Part shown: positions 44,018-52,676 of the stretch, piece after piece
How the letters are laid out: the number at the start of each line of letters is the position of its first letter
How positions within the stretch are numbered: position 1 is the stretch's first letter
Position numbers and translations under genes: made by a program
The notes under the pieces: model-generated
The model's database searches: none
What the model was told of the DNA's origin: nothing
The model's input: the letters and a program-made list of their open reading frames with translations, nothing else
NCBI GenBank assembly: GCA_038327195.1
Contig: JBBQKU010000017.1
Coordinates: 1 to 64,000, forward strand
From: UBA4416 sp038327195
Lineage (GTDB): Bacteria; Bacteroidota; Bacteroidia; B-17B0; Aurantibacillaceae
Length of the DNA: 64,000 bases
Direction of reading: 5' to 3'

Positions 44018-44474
44018 ACCAACGCTATTTTTGTCAGCAATTAAAGATGTATTATTTGGGTCTAACGTTAAAATTATTGAACCTGTAAATATTTATGGTT
44101 GCTCTATTGGCAATGATGTTTTTATAGGGCCATTTGTTGAAATTCAAAAAGATGTAAAAATTGGTGAGCGTTGTAAAATTCAATCGCATACTTTTATTTG
44201 CGAATTAGTAACCATTGGAAATGATTGTTTTGTTGGTCATGGTGTTATGTTTGTTAATGATACCTTTTCAATTGGCGGACCAGCTCGTGGAAATAAAGCA
44301 TTATGGAAATCAACACGAATTGGTAATAACGTCTCTATTGGTTCTAATGCTACAATTTTGCCAATAGAAATATGTAATGATGTGGTAATTGGAGCAGGAG
44401 CAGTAGTAACAAAAAACATTACCGAATCAGGAATTTACGCGGGTAACCCCGCAAAAAAAATGAGAAATATTTAG
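44007..44474 (+). CDS. Hexapeptide-repeat sugar N-acetyltransferase (WbpD-like)
   Basis: A 155-aa left-handed beta-helix acetyltransferase. Hexapeptide repeats run through most of the chain (IIEPVNIYGCSIGNDVFIG, VKIGERCKI, VTIGNDCFVGHGVMF, TRIGNNVSIGSNATILP), and the end VVIGAGAVVTKNI…GNPAKKMR is typical of trimeric acetyl-CoA sugar N-acetyltransferases. His75 region (VGHGVMF) likely holds the catalytic base. It overlaps the dehydrogenase gene by 11 bases. It would acetylate the 3-amino group made by the aminotransferase at 44625. Confidence 0.88.
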   Translation: MQNKPTLFLSAIKDVLFGSNVKIIEPVNIYGCSIGNDVFIGPFVEIQKDVKIGERCKIQSHTFICELVTIGNDCFVGHGVMFVNDTFSIGGPARGNKALWKSTRIGNNVSIGSNATILPIEICNDVVIGAGAVVTKNITESGIYAGNPAKKMRNI

Positions 44475-44489
44475 TCTGATTTAATAATA

Positions 44490-44580
44490 AATAGAACGCT
44501 GATAACGCTGATGATTATGATGAACGCGGATAAAAAAATCATATTTAATCATAAGCTATCTATGTCATCTGCGTTCTATT
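44490..44580. repeat. Imperfect ~90-bp inverted repeat between wbpD- and wbpE-like genes
   Basis: AATAGAACGCTGAT (44490-44503) pairs with ATCTGCGTTCTATT (44567-44580) at 13 of 14 positions, and inner ATTATGAT/ATCATAAG arms continue the pairing. Words such as AACGCTGAT and AACGCGGAT are repeated inside. No transposase. It looks like a dispersed non-coding palindromic element inserted in the operon; the 150-bp spacer is otherwise empty. Confidence 0.7.
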
Positions 44581-44624
44581 CCAATATCTGAGTTGTAACA
44601 AAATAATAAATTAATTTAATTAAA

Positions 44625-45734
44625 ATGAAAATTCCCTTTGTTGATTTAAAAATTCAATATCAAAATTTAAAATCCGAAATTGATGCTGCTATTGCAAATG
44701 TAATAGGCAAAACCGCATTTGTTGGTGGAAGTAATAATGTGTTTTGTATACAGTTTGAAAATGATTTTAAAAGTTTTTTAAACATGCAACATGTTATCAG
44801 TTGTGCCAATGGAACTGATTCTCTTGAGATTTTATTAGAAGCTTTTAAGATTAAAGCAGGAGATGAAGTTATTGTTCCTGCTATATCCTGGGTTTCTACA
44901 TCTGAAGCTGTTGGTAGAATTGGCGCAAAACCTGTTTTTGTAGATGTTGATAAAGACACACTTTTAATGAATACTAATTTAATTGAAGAAAAAATAACAT
45001 CAAAAACAAAAGCAATTATTCCAGTTCATTTATACGGTAATGCAGTTAACATGACTCACGTAATGGAACTTGCTCAAAAACATAATTTAATAGTTATTGA
45101 AGATTGTGCTCAATCTCATGGAAGTACACACAAAGGAAAATTGTCAGGTACTTTTGGTGATGCATCTTCTTTTAGTTTTTATCCTGGTAAAAATTTAGGA
45201 GCTTATGGAGATGCTGGTTGTATTGCCACTAATAATTTAGCAATTGCAAATTTATGTAAAATGATTGCCAACCATGGGCAATTAGAAAAGCATAACCATG
45301 TTATTGAAGGAAGAAACTCTCGAATGGATGGAATACATGCAGCTATTTTATCTGTAAAATTAAATTACTTAAATGATGGAAATATAAAGAGGCAAGCAAA
45401 TGCTGATTATTATAAAAAGCATATTTCAAATGTGTCAATCACACTTCCTGTTGTAAATAAAGATGCTTCTCATGTATATCATTTATTTGTTATTTCAAGT
45501 TCTAATAGAGATGCCTTAAAAAAACATTTAGAAATTCAAAACATTGAAACTGCAATACATTATCCTAATGCTTTGCCGTTTTTAAATGCCTATAAACATT
45601 TTGGTTATACTCAGGCAGATTTTCCAGTTTCCTTTGAAGCAACGCAACATATTTTGTCAATACCAATGTTCCCTGAATTAACTCATCAACAAATGGATGT
45701 AGTTATTGCAGCACTTAATAGTTTTAATGCCTAA
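44625..45734 (+). CDS. DegT/DnrJ/EryC1/StrS aminotransferase (WbpE-like)
   Basis: A 369-aa PLP aminotransferase. N-terminus KIPFVDLKIQYQNLKSEID is standard for 3-aminotransferases of the WbpE/QdtB/FdtB branch. Other motifs: ANGTDSLEILLEAFKIKAGDEVIVPA (about 61-86), VIEDCAQSHGS near 156 and the PLP-lysine site SFYPGKNLGAYGDAG (Lys near 188). Unlike the 18.95-kb copy it has the YPGKNLG form. Together with the two preceding genes it fits C3 amination in UDP-2,3-diacetamido sugar synthesis. The stop codon overlaps the next gene by eight bases. Confidence 0.9.
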   Translation: MKIPFVDLKIQYQNLKSEIDAAIANVIGKTAFVGGSNNVFCIQFENDFKSFLNMQHVISCANGTDSLEILLEAFKIKAGDEVIVPAISWVSTSEAVGRIGAKPVFVDVDKDTLLMNTNLIEEKITSKTKAIIPVHLYGNAVNMTHVMELAQKHNLIVIEDCAQSHGSTHKGKLSGTFGDASSFSFYPGKNLGAYGDAGCIATNNLAIANLCKMIANHGQLEKHNHVIEGRNSRMDGIHAAILSVKLNYLNDGNIKRQANADYYKKHISNVSITLPVVNKDASHVYHLFVISSSNRDALKKHLEIQNIETAIHYPNALPFLNAYKHFGYTQADFPVSFEATQHILSIPMFPELTHQQMDVVIAALNSFNA

Positions 45735-46986
45735 TAAAAAAACAGTTTTACTTTGTTGGGATTTTCCGCCAAACGATGGAATAGGAGGAAGACGCTGGGC
45801 AAAAATGGCAAAGTGGCTTTTAAAATCAGGACATGAAATTCATGTTATCAAAAGTAAATCAAAAGTTGGAAATCAAAATTCAGCTTGGTTATCTGATGTT
45901 AAAAGTAATCAAATTCATATTTATGAAGTTGATACGTATTGGCCTGTTAACTGGTTAAATAGTAAAGGCAATGATTTTTTTGATAAATTAAAACATAAAT
46001 TTGCGGCAACCTATCTTACTGTTTTTTCTAACGGAACAATTTATGATAAAGCCATTGGTAAGGAAAGTGATGTTGTGAAATTGGCTTCAAAAATTATTAG
46101 ATTAAATAAAATCGAAAATGTAATAGTTACTGGTGCACCATTTAATTTAATATATTATGCAGCTAAAATAAAATTAATATTTCCAAAGCTTTTTGTTTTG
46201 GCTGATTATCGTGACCCTTGGCTTAATGCAGTTAATTATGGGATGCAAAATTTGTCGTCAAAAAATAAATTAGCTGAACAACGTAAACAAAATTTAGTTT
46301 TTGAAACCATTGATGTGATTACAGCTCCAAACTCTTTTTTGTTAAATGAAATTAAAGCTACTTATACTGGCAATAATTTAATTAAAGCAAATTTTGTTGA
46401 ATTGCCACACGCTTATGATGAGGATGATTTTTTGGCCTTCGATAATTTAAAAAAACAATCACCTCATGTTTTAAAAATTGTTTATGCAGGAAGTGTTTAT
46501 TTAGGGTCGAAAAAATATTTAGAAGAATTTATAAATCAAATAAATAGCTTTAATAGTAAAAATGAATATTTAGTTGAATTAGAAATTTATACGGATGATT
46601 ATAAATCATTCATTCATTTTCAAAATGCTGCTATATCTATTAAGCCTTCTGTTGGCAAAGCAATTTTTAAAATTATTTCTGAATCTGATTACGTGTTAAT
46701 TTTATTAGCAGAGCATAACAAAGATTTTAAAACAACTAAATTTTACGAATTCCTTCCTTTTCAAAAGCCCTATTTATATATAGGATCGCTTGGCGAAGTA
46801 TCTAAAAATATTAGTGAGGATGAAATGGGTTTTGTTATAAAAGATGTGAAAAAGGATACCGTTTCTTTTTTTGAATCTCATTTTACGTCGAAGCTTGTTT
46901 TTAATGGTTTGTCTAAATTTAAGAATCATGCGTTTCAAAAAAGAGTTGAATTGATTAATGAACTTATAAAAAAAAGTGAGGCATAA
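45727..46986 (+). CDS. GT4-like glycosyltransferase
   Basis: A roughly 419-aa GT-B glycosyltransferase of the type annotated for surface-glycan loci. N-terminal KKTVLLCWDFPPNDGIGGRRWAKMAKWLLKSGHEIHVI is characteristic (PP-X-GG-R-W motif). LVLADYRDPWLNAVNYG-like residues (VLADYRDPWLNAV) occur near 164, IVYAGSVYLGSKKYLEEF near 252, and the donor side FLPFQKPYLYIGS near 343. I use ATG 45727, which overlaps the aminotransferase stop, rather than the upstream TTG at 45706. It overlaps the next gene by 11 bases. Confidence 0.85.
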   Translation: MPNKKTVLLCWDFPPNDGIGGRRWAKMAKWLLKSGHEIHVIKSKSKVGNQNSAWLSDVKSNQIHIYEVDTYWPVNWLNSKGNDFFDKLKHKFAATYLTVFSNGTIYDKAIGKESDVVKLASKIIRLNKIENVIVTGAPFNLIYYAAKIKLIFPKLFVLADYRDPWLNAVNYGMQNLSSKNKLAEQRKQNLVFETIDVITAPNSFLLNEIKATYTGNNLIKANFVELPHAYDEDDFLAFDNLKKQSPHVLKIVYAGSVYLGSKKYLEEFINQINSFNSKNEYLVELEIYTDDYKSFIHFQNAAISIKPSVGKAIFKIISESDYVLILLAEHNKDFKTTKFYEFLPFQKPYLYIGSLGEVSKNISEDEMGFVIKDVKKDTVSFFESHFTSKLVFNGLSKFKNHAFQKRVELINELIKKSEA

Positions 46987-47944
46987 GGTTTCTATAATTA
47001 TGCCTTCATTTAATAAGGCAAAGTATATTTCAGAATCTGTACATTCTGTTATTAATCAAATATATACTAATTGGGAATTAATTATTGTTGATGATTATTC
47101 AACTGATGATTCTCAAGAATTAATTAAATCGTTCGCTTCTAAATTCGATAATATTAAAGCATATTTTAATTCGGAAAATAAAGGAGCTAATTATTGTCGT
47201 AATTTTGGTATAGAAAATGCAAGTGGAAGTTATATTGTTTTTTTAGATGCTGACGATCTTCTCACTATTCATTGTTTAGAAGATAGAATGAATGTGATGA
47301 ATGAAAATAATGCCTTAGATTTTTGTGTCTTTACAATGGGTGTTTTTAATAAAAAAATTGGAGATTTAAATTCAGAGTGGAAACCAACTTCTAAAAACCC
47401 TCTGAACGATTTTCTTTCACATCAACTTCCTTGGGCAATTCCACAACCAATTTGGAAAAAGGATTTTCTTCGTTCATTAGGAGGATTTAATGAAGATTTT
47501 AAACGTATGCAAGATGTTGAATTGCATACTCGTGCATTATTAGCAGAGAATGTTTTATTTAAACAAGTAATTGATAAAGCTGATTGTTATTATCGAATCG
47601 ACGAAGATCGAAAAGATTTAAATACCTTTCATTTTATGAGTCGATGGATTGATGCTGCTCTAATGTATGTTCAGAGATTTCAATCTATCTCAAACGAAAA
47701 CAAAAAATATTTAATTGGAACTATTTATGAAACCTATATTCAATTAATTTTTCAATTCAAAACTCACAAAATTATTTCTGAAGAATTTGATCTTCTTGAA
47801 AAAAAAATATTAAAACAAAAAAATGTGATTAGTAAAAATCAACTTTTTTTGTTTTCAATCAGCAAGTTTTATAACCTTCATATGCCTCGTATCCCTGGCA
47901 TTAATAAGATACTTAAGCGATCAATTGTTTTTTTTAACAATTAG
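46976..47944 (+). CDS. Family 2 glycosyltransferase
   Basis: A 322-aa GT-A glycosyltransferase and the last gene of the polysaccharide cluster. Motifs: VSIIMPSFNKAKYISESVHSV (about 4-24), IIVDDYSTDDS near 37, NKGANYCRNFGIE near 70, metal-binding FLDADDLL near 92 and GGFNEDFKRMQDVELHTRALL (about 172-192). A GTG start (46976) overlaps the preceding gene. It faces the convergent purF gene only a few bases away; no clear hairpin is seen in the four-base gap, so termination must occur within or beyond the converging ends. Confidence 0.9.
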   Translation: MRHKVSIIMPSFNKAKYISESVHSVINQIYTNWELIIVDDYSTDDSQELIKSFASKFDNIKAYFNSENKGANYCRNFGIENASGSYIVFLDADDLLTIHCLEDRMNVMNENNALDFCVFTMGVFNKKIGDLNSEWKPTSKNPLNDFLSHQLPWAIPQPIWKKDFLRSLGGFNEDFKRMQDVELHTRALLAENVLFKQVIDKADCYYRIDEDRKDLNTFHFMSRWIDAALMYVQRFQSISNENKKYLIGTIYETYIQLIFQFKTHKIISEEFDLLEKKILKQKNVISKNQLFLFSISKFYNLHMPRIPGINKILKRSIVFFNN

Positions 47945-47948
47945 CTTA

Positions 47949-49850
47949 TTAATAAGATCTTTCGTTAATACCTTCCATGTAATTTACAAATGCTTTATTC
48001 GACACTTTATTTCCGCCTGGAGTAGGGTAGTTACCAGTAAAGTACCAATCTCCTAAGTTTAACGGACACGATTGATGTAAGCCTTCAATGGTTTGATAAA
48101 TAATTTGCAAGTCAGCTTTTAAATCTGCTGGTCTTAAAAGTTCAGCAATTTTCTCCGAAATTTCTTCGTTTGTAAATGTTCTGTAAATTTCTTGTACAAC
48201 ATTTATTTGTTCTTCTTTTGGCTTAAGCAATTCTGCTTTAGCCTTTTCATACAAGGTATTTAAAATTGAATCTTTATTTGTTTCTTTAATTAAAGCAATG
48301 GCAGCATTAAATGCAATAAATTTGCTCATAACTGCCATGTCAATTCCATAGCAATCAGGGTAACGAATTTGTGGAGCCGATGAAATAATAATAATTTTTT
48401 TAGGATGTAAGCGATCCAATATTTTTAAGATGCTTTGTTTTAAAGTTGTTCCTCTAACAATACTATCATCTAATACCACTAAGGTGTCAACATTTTTATT
48501 TACAGTTTCGTAAGTAATATCGTAAACTAAATTCACTAAACTATCTCTGCTTTCATCTGCTGTAATAAAAGTGCGTTGTTTTGCATCTTTAATTATTATT
48601 TTATGAATGCGAGGATGTGCGGATAAAATTTTACTTAAAGTAGGTTCAGTAATATTAGTACCTAATTTTAAAATTTCAGTAGCTTTTAATTTGTTTACAT
48701 GATCATCAATACCTTCTACTAAACCACCAAAAGCTACTTCTGCAGTATTTGGAATGTAACTAAACACAGTATTTTCTAAATCATAATCAATGGCTTTTAA
48801 AACTTGGGGCACAAGGTATCTCCCTAACTGCTGACGTTCTTTATAAATGTCAGCATCGTTTCCTCTACTAAAATAAATACGTTCAAAAGAACATGCTTTT
48901 CTTTCAAGAGGCGTGATGATTTCTTGTTCAGTAATTTCGCCATCTTTTTTTACAATGATAGCATATCCTGGTTTCAATTCTTTTACATCTTCAATGGCTA
49001 CATTAAAAACAGTTTGTATAACTGGCCTTTCACTTGCAACAACTAAAACTTCATCATCTTGGTAAACATAAGCTGGGCGAATTCCATTTGGATCACGTAA
49101 TACAAAAGCATCGCCGTGTCCCATCATTCCTGCCATAACATAACCTCCATCCCAACGTTTACTACTTTCAATTAAAATATTTGCAACATCAATATTTTTT
49201 TGAATCTCTTTCGAAATTTCAAAATTGGTTAATCCTTTCTCTTTAAATATTTTAAATAATCGATCATTTTCTTTGTCCAAAAAGTGACCAATTTTTTCCA
49301 TTACAGTAACTGTATCAGCTCTTTCTGTTGGGTGCTGTCCTAATTCAATTAAATGTTCAAGTAATTCATCAACATTCGTTAAATTAAAATTTCCGGCAAC
49401 TAATAAATTTCTTGCCTTCCAATTATTTTGCCTTCTAAAAGGATGACAGCTTGTTACCGTATTGCCTCCAAATGTTCCATATCTTAAATGGCCTAATATC
49501 AATTCTCCCATAAAAGGGATATTTTGTTTTTGCCATTCGATGTCATTATATTTTTCCGGATTTTTATCTTTTGCCTGAATATATAAATCATTGATTTGCG
49601 AAAAAATATCTTGTGTTGCTTTAGGTTCAACGCTTCGTAATCTGTCAATGTAGGTTGTTCCAGCTTCTGTATCCAATTTTACAGTTGCAACTCCAGCTCC
49701 ATCTTGGCCACGATTAATCATTTTATCCATTAACTGGTACATTTTATGTAACCCGTAACGACTGCTGCCGTATTTTTGCTTATAAAAATCTAGAGGCTTT
49801 AATAATCTAATTAAAGCAACTCCGCACTCATGTTGAATTTTATCACTCAT
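47949..49850 (-). CDS. purF: Amidophosphoribosyltransferase-like protein (PurF family)
   Basis: Glutamine phosphoribosylpyrophosphate amidotransferase, first step of purine synthesis, in the long (633 aa) form found in Bacteroidota. Class II glutaminase signature ECGVALIRLL (Cys9), NRGQDGAGVA near 47, ILGHLRYGTFGG near 113 and FVLRDPNGIRPAYVYQD near 248. The phosphoribosyltransferase domain has the PRPP loop VVLDDSIVRGTTLKQ near 455 and IIISSAPQIRYPDCYGIDMA near 480. Standard PurF is about 470-510 aa; the extra length is mostly C-terminal. It is convergent with the polysaccharide cluster and divergent from the CotH-domain gene. Confidence 0.92.
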   Translation of the reverse strand: MSDKIQHECGVALIRLLKPLDFYKQKYGSSRYGLHKMYQLMDKMINRGQDGAGVATVKLDTEAGTTYIDRLRSVEPKATQDIFSQINDLYIQAKDKNPEKYNDIEWQKQNIPFMGELILGHLRYGTFGGNTVTSCHPFRRQNNWKARNLLVAGNFNLTNVDELLEHLIELGQHPTERADTVTVMEKIGHFLDKENDRLFKIFKEKGLTNFEISKEIQKNIDVANILIESSKRWDGGYVMAGMMGHGDAFVLRDPNGIRPAYVYQDDEVLVVASERPVIQTVFNVAIEDVKELKPGYAIIVKKDGEITEQEIITPLERKACSFERIYFSRGNDADIYKERQQLGRYLVPQVLKAIDYDLENTVFSYIPNTAEVAFGGLVEGIDDHVNKLKATEILKLGTNITEPTLSKILSAHPRIHKIIIKDAKQRTFITADESRDSLVNLVYDITYETVNKNVDTLVVLDDSIVRGTTLKQSILKILDRLHPKKIIIISSAPQIRYPDCYGIDMAVMSKFIAFNAAIALIKETNKDSILNTLYEKAKAELLKPKEEQINVVQEIYRTFTNEEISEKIAELLRPADLKADLQIIYQTIEGLHQSCPLNLGDWYFTGNYPTPGGNKVSNKAFVNYMEGINERSY

Positions 49851-49863
49851 AATTTCTAGAATT

Positions 49864-49871
49864 CAAAGGTA
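49864..49871 (-). promoter_or_regulatory. Candidate -7 promoter box for purF
   Basis: On the minus strand the bases read TACCTTTG, an exact match to the Bacteroidota -7 box TAnnTTTG, ending 14 bases before the purF start. No clear TTG is seen at -33, so confidence is limited. Confidence 0.4.
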
Positions 49872-50111
49872 CTAATCCTATTTTGATATCAGGCGATTAG
49901 TTAGCGAAAATTCACTCTAGACTTTTCATTTTTTATGAAGAATCGTTTTTTTGGTTATAATAAATTTCGGTTATCCTTCATGAAAATGGAAAACTAGAAT
50001 TAGTCGTAATTAATAAGATAATCTGTTTTTTGAGAGTATGATACTTTAATAATTAATTTTTTTTTTAATGCGATTTTTATCATATATTTAGAGTTATAAA
50101 AATTTAACACG

Positions 50112-52646
50112 ATGTTTAAAAAAACTCTAATTTCTTTGTCATTATTAATTTTTGCTAATGTATCATTAGGTCAAATTAAAATTAATGAATATTCCGTTTC
50201 AAATGCCACGGTTGGCGTTGCAGGACCTACATTTTTGGATAATCAGGGTAATACACCCGATTGGATTGAGTTATATAACACCACGGCAAGTGGCTTTAAT
50301 GTTGGCGGTTACAGCTTAACCGATGATCCAGCTAATATTTCTAAATATACTTTGCCTTCTGGTACGATTATTCCTCCAAATGGTTTTTTAAGAATTTGGT
50401 GCAGTGGTAAAGGAACTCCTGCCAATTCAGCTGGAAATATTCATACAAATTTTTCATTAACTCAATGTAAAGGTGATTGGATTGTCTTATTATTTGGTGC
50501 TTCTATTATTGACTCTTTACAACTTCGTAAAACTCAAGCAACTCATTCTCGTGGCCGTTTCCCTGATGGTTCCTCAACTTGGAAAATTTTTACTGCTCCA
50601 ACTCCAAATGCTACAAATTCAACAACCGCTTATGATTCTTACGCTCCAACTCCAGTATTTAGTTTACCAGCGGGCTTTTACTCTGGCACACAAATAATTA
50701 GTGTAACTGCAACTCCATCAACAAGTGTGACTATTTATTATACTATAAATGGTGCTGAACCTACAACGGGTTCAACATTATATGCTGCGGCAGTGCCAAT
50801 TACAGCTAATACTGTTTTGCGTGCTTACTCTGTTAGTAGTAGTACTCTTTCTGTTTTACCAAGTTTCATGGAAACAAATACTTATTTTATAAATGAAACA
50901 ATTGATCCTCAATATGGTGTTGTTTCAATAAGTGGTGGCACTGCTTTAAGTACATTAATGGGTGGAACTCAAAATAATCCAAGTACACATTTTGAATATT
51001 TTGAAAACAATTTGTTTGTGACAGAAACCTATGGTTTATCTAATAAACACGGAAATGATTCATGGGCATATCCTCAAAGAGGTATTGACTTTGAAACCAA
51101 AGATGATTATGGATATAATAATGCTTTGAAAGCTACTTTTTTTACAGATTGGAAGCAAGGTTTAAGTAATAGAAAAGAATTTCCGCATGTTATTTTAAAG
51201 GCAGCAGCATCTGATAATTACCCTGGTGATAAACCAGCGAAAGCATGTCACATGCGTGACGCATTTGTACAAACATATGCATTTAGAAAAGGACTTGAAT
51301 TGGACGGTAGAAGAAATCGACATGTTTTAACATTTGTAAATGGTCAGTATTGGGGTATTTATGAACTTAGAGAACCTTTTGCAGAAGATTTTACAGACCA
51401 TTATTATAAACAACCTGGTGATAGTATTGATAATTTAGCCTATTGGGGTGGTATACAAATAAGAAATGGAAGCGATACAGGTTGGGTAAACTTATATAAT
51501 TTTATTATGGGAAATTCCATGACTAATGTTGCTAATTATAATTATGTAAATAGTAAATTAAGTTTTATGAGTATTGTAGATTATATGATTTATAATTCAT
51601 ACGTAGTTAACACGGATTTTGTAAATTGGAACTCAGCATGGTGGAGAGGCAGAGCATCTCAAGGGTCTAAGAAAAAATGGCGCTATTGGATGTGGGATAT
51701 GGATAACGTTTATGATTTAGGTGAAAATTTTTCTGGTATACCTACAACTGGAATGACAGCGGATCCTTGCGCCTACGAAACTACGTTTTCTGGCGCTGGT
51801 CCATATCAAGGACATCCTGATATGGTTAAGAAATTAATGACAAACCCAGGATTTAAATCATTATATATTAATAGATATGCTGATTTATTAAACACAGCAT
51901 TTAAGTGTGATAGTATCATGGATCATTTCAATCATTTCAGAAGTATTTTAACACCTGAAATGCCTCGTCATGTTGCCAAGTGGGGTTCAGGATCTAGTAA
52001 TTTAGCTAATTGGAATAAAAATATGGATACCTTACAAAGTAAAATCCAACAACGTTGTACCTATATTGAGCAAAAAATTAAAGATTGTTATAATGTAACT
52101 GGTCCTTATCAAATTACTGTAGATGTTGATCCTGTGGGAGCTGGTGAAGTAAAATTAAATACAATTTGGTTGCCAACCTATCTTTGGAAAGGAAATTATT
52201 TTGGCGGCGTAACGCTTACCTTTAAAGAGCATGTTTTAGATACAGCTAAATATGAGTTTGATTATTGGGAATTTGTAAATCATGTGCCATCTCCAAATAC
52301 TAAAAATGATAGTGTTGCCATTAATTTAACTACAAGTGAAAATGTAATTGCTCATTTTATCGAAAAAAATTCTGATGTTATTTTTCCTTCAGGATTTACC
52401 CCAAATGGAGATGGAAAGAATGATTTATTAATGCCTTTAGGAACTCGCTATATTAAATCTTTATCAATTGAGGTTTGGAATCGTTGGGGGCAATTGGTTT
52501 ATAGTTCAACAGATCCTACAAAAGGTTGGGATGGTTATTTTAATGGAACTGAAGCACAAACTGGCGTTTATGCCTATTTCATAAAGTATACTAACTTAAA
52601 AGATGAAGTAAAAACAAACAAAGGAAATGTTACCTTATTAAGATAA
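50112..52646 (+). CDS. Secreted CotH-domain protein with T9SS C-terminal sorting domain
   Basis: An 844-aa cell-surface or secreted protein. In order: signal peptide (1-20, SLGQ), a lamin-tail domain (about 20-155; TPDWIELYNT, GFLRIWCSGKG), a chitobiase/beta-hexosaminidase C-terminal-like domain (about 180-255; TIYYTINGAEPT), a CotH kinase-like domain (about 265-650; LTFVNGQYWGIYELREPF, WRYWMWDMDNVYDL), a short beta domain and a type B T9SS sorting domain (about 757-844; FPSGFTPNGDGKNDLL to the C-terminus). Kinase activity is uncertain here. A TATATTTA box at 50083 may be its promoter. The next gene encodes a PorP/SprF partner, as usual for type B cargo. Confidence 0.88.
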   Translation: MFKKTLISLSLLIFANVSLGQIKINEYSVSNATVGVAGPTFLDNQGNTPDWIELYNTTASGFNVGGYSLTDDPANISKYTLPSGTIIPPNGFLRIWCSGKGTPANSAGNIHTNFSLTQCKGDWIVLLFGASIIDSLQLRKTQATHSRGRFPDGSSTWKIFTAPTPNATNSTTAYDSYAPTPVFSLPAGFYSGTQIISVTATPSTSVTIYYTINGAEPTTGSTLYAAAVPITANTVLRAYSVSSSTLSVLPSFMETNTYFINETIDPQYGVVSISGGTALSTLMGGTQNNPSTHFEYFENNLFVTETYGLSNKHGNDSWAYPQRGIDFETKDDYGYNNALKATFFTDWKQGLSNRKEFPHVILKAAASDNYPGDKPAKACHMRDAFVQTYAFRKGLELDGRRNRHVLTFVNGQYWGIYELREPFAEDFTDHYYKQPGDSIDNLAYWGGIQIRNGSDTGWVNLYNFIMGNSMTNVANYNYVNSKLSFMSIVDYMIYNSYVVNTDFVNWNSAWWRGRASQGSKKKWRYWMWDMDNVYDLGENFSGIPTTGMTADPCAYETTFSGAGPYQGHPDMVKKLMTNPGFKSLYINRYADLLNTAFKCDSIMDHFNHFRSILTPEMPRHVAKWGSGSSNLANWNKNMDTLQSKIQQRCTYIEQKIKDCYNVTGPYQITVDVDPVGAGEVKLNTIWLPTYLWKGNYFGGVTLTFKEHVLDTAKYEFDYWEFVNHVPSPNTKNDSVAINLTTSENVIAHFIEKNSDVIFPSGFTPNGDGKNDLLMPLGTRYIKSLSIEVWNRWGQLVYSSTDPTKGWDGYFNGTEAQTGVYAYFIKYTNLKDEVKTNKGNVTLLR

Positions 52647-52676
52647 TTACTTGCATTAATTTTTTTTAAACATACT

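Noticed and set aside
47945..47948. Terminator between the last glycosyltransferase gene and purF
   Set aside because: The converging genes are four bases apart and no hairpin with T-run spans the junction.
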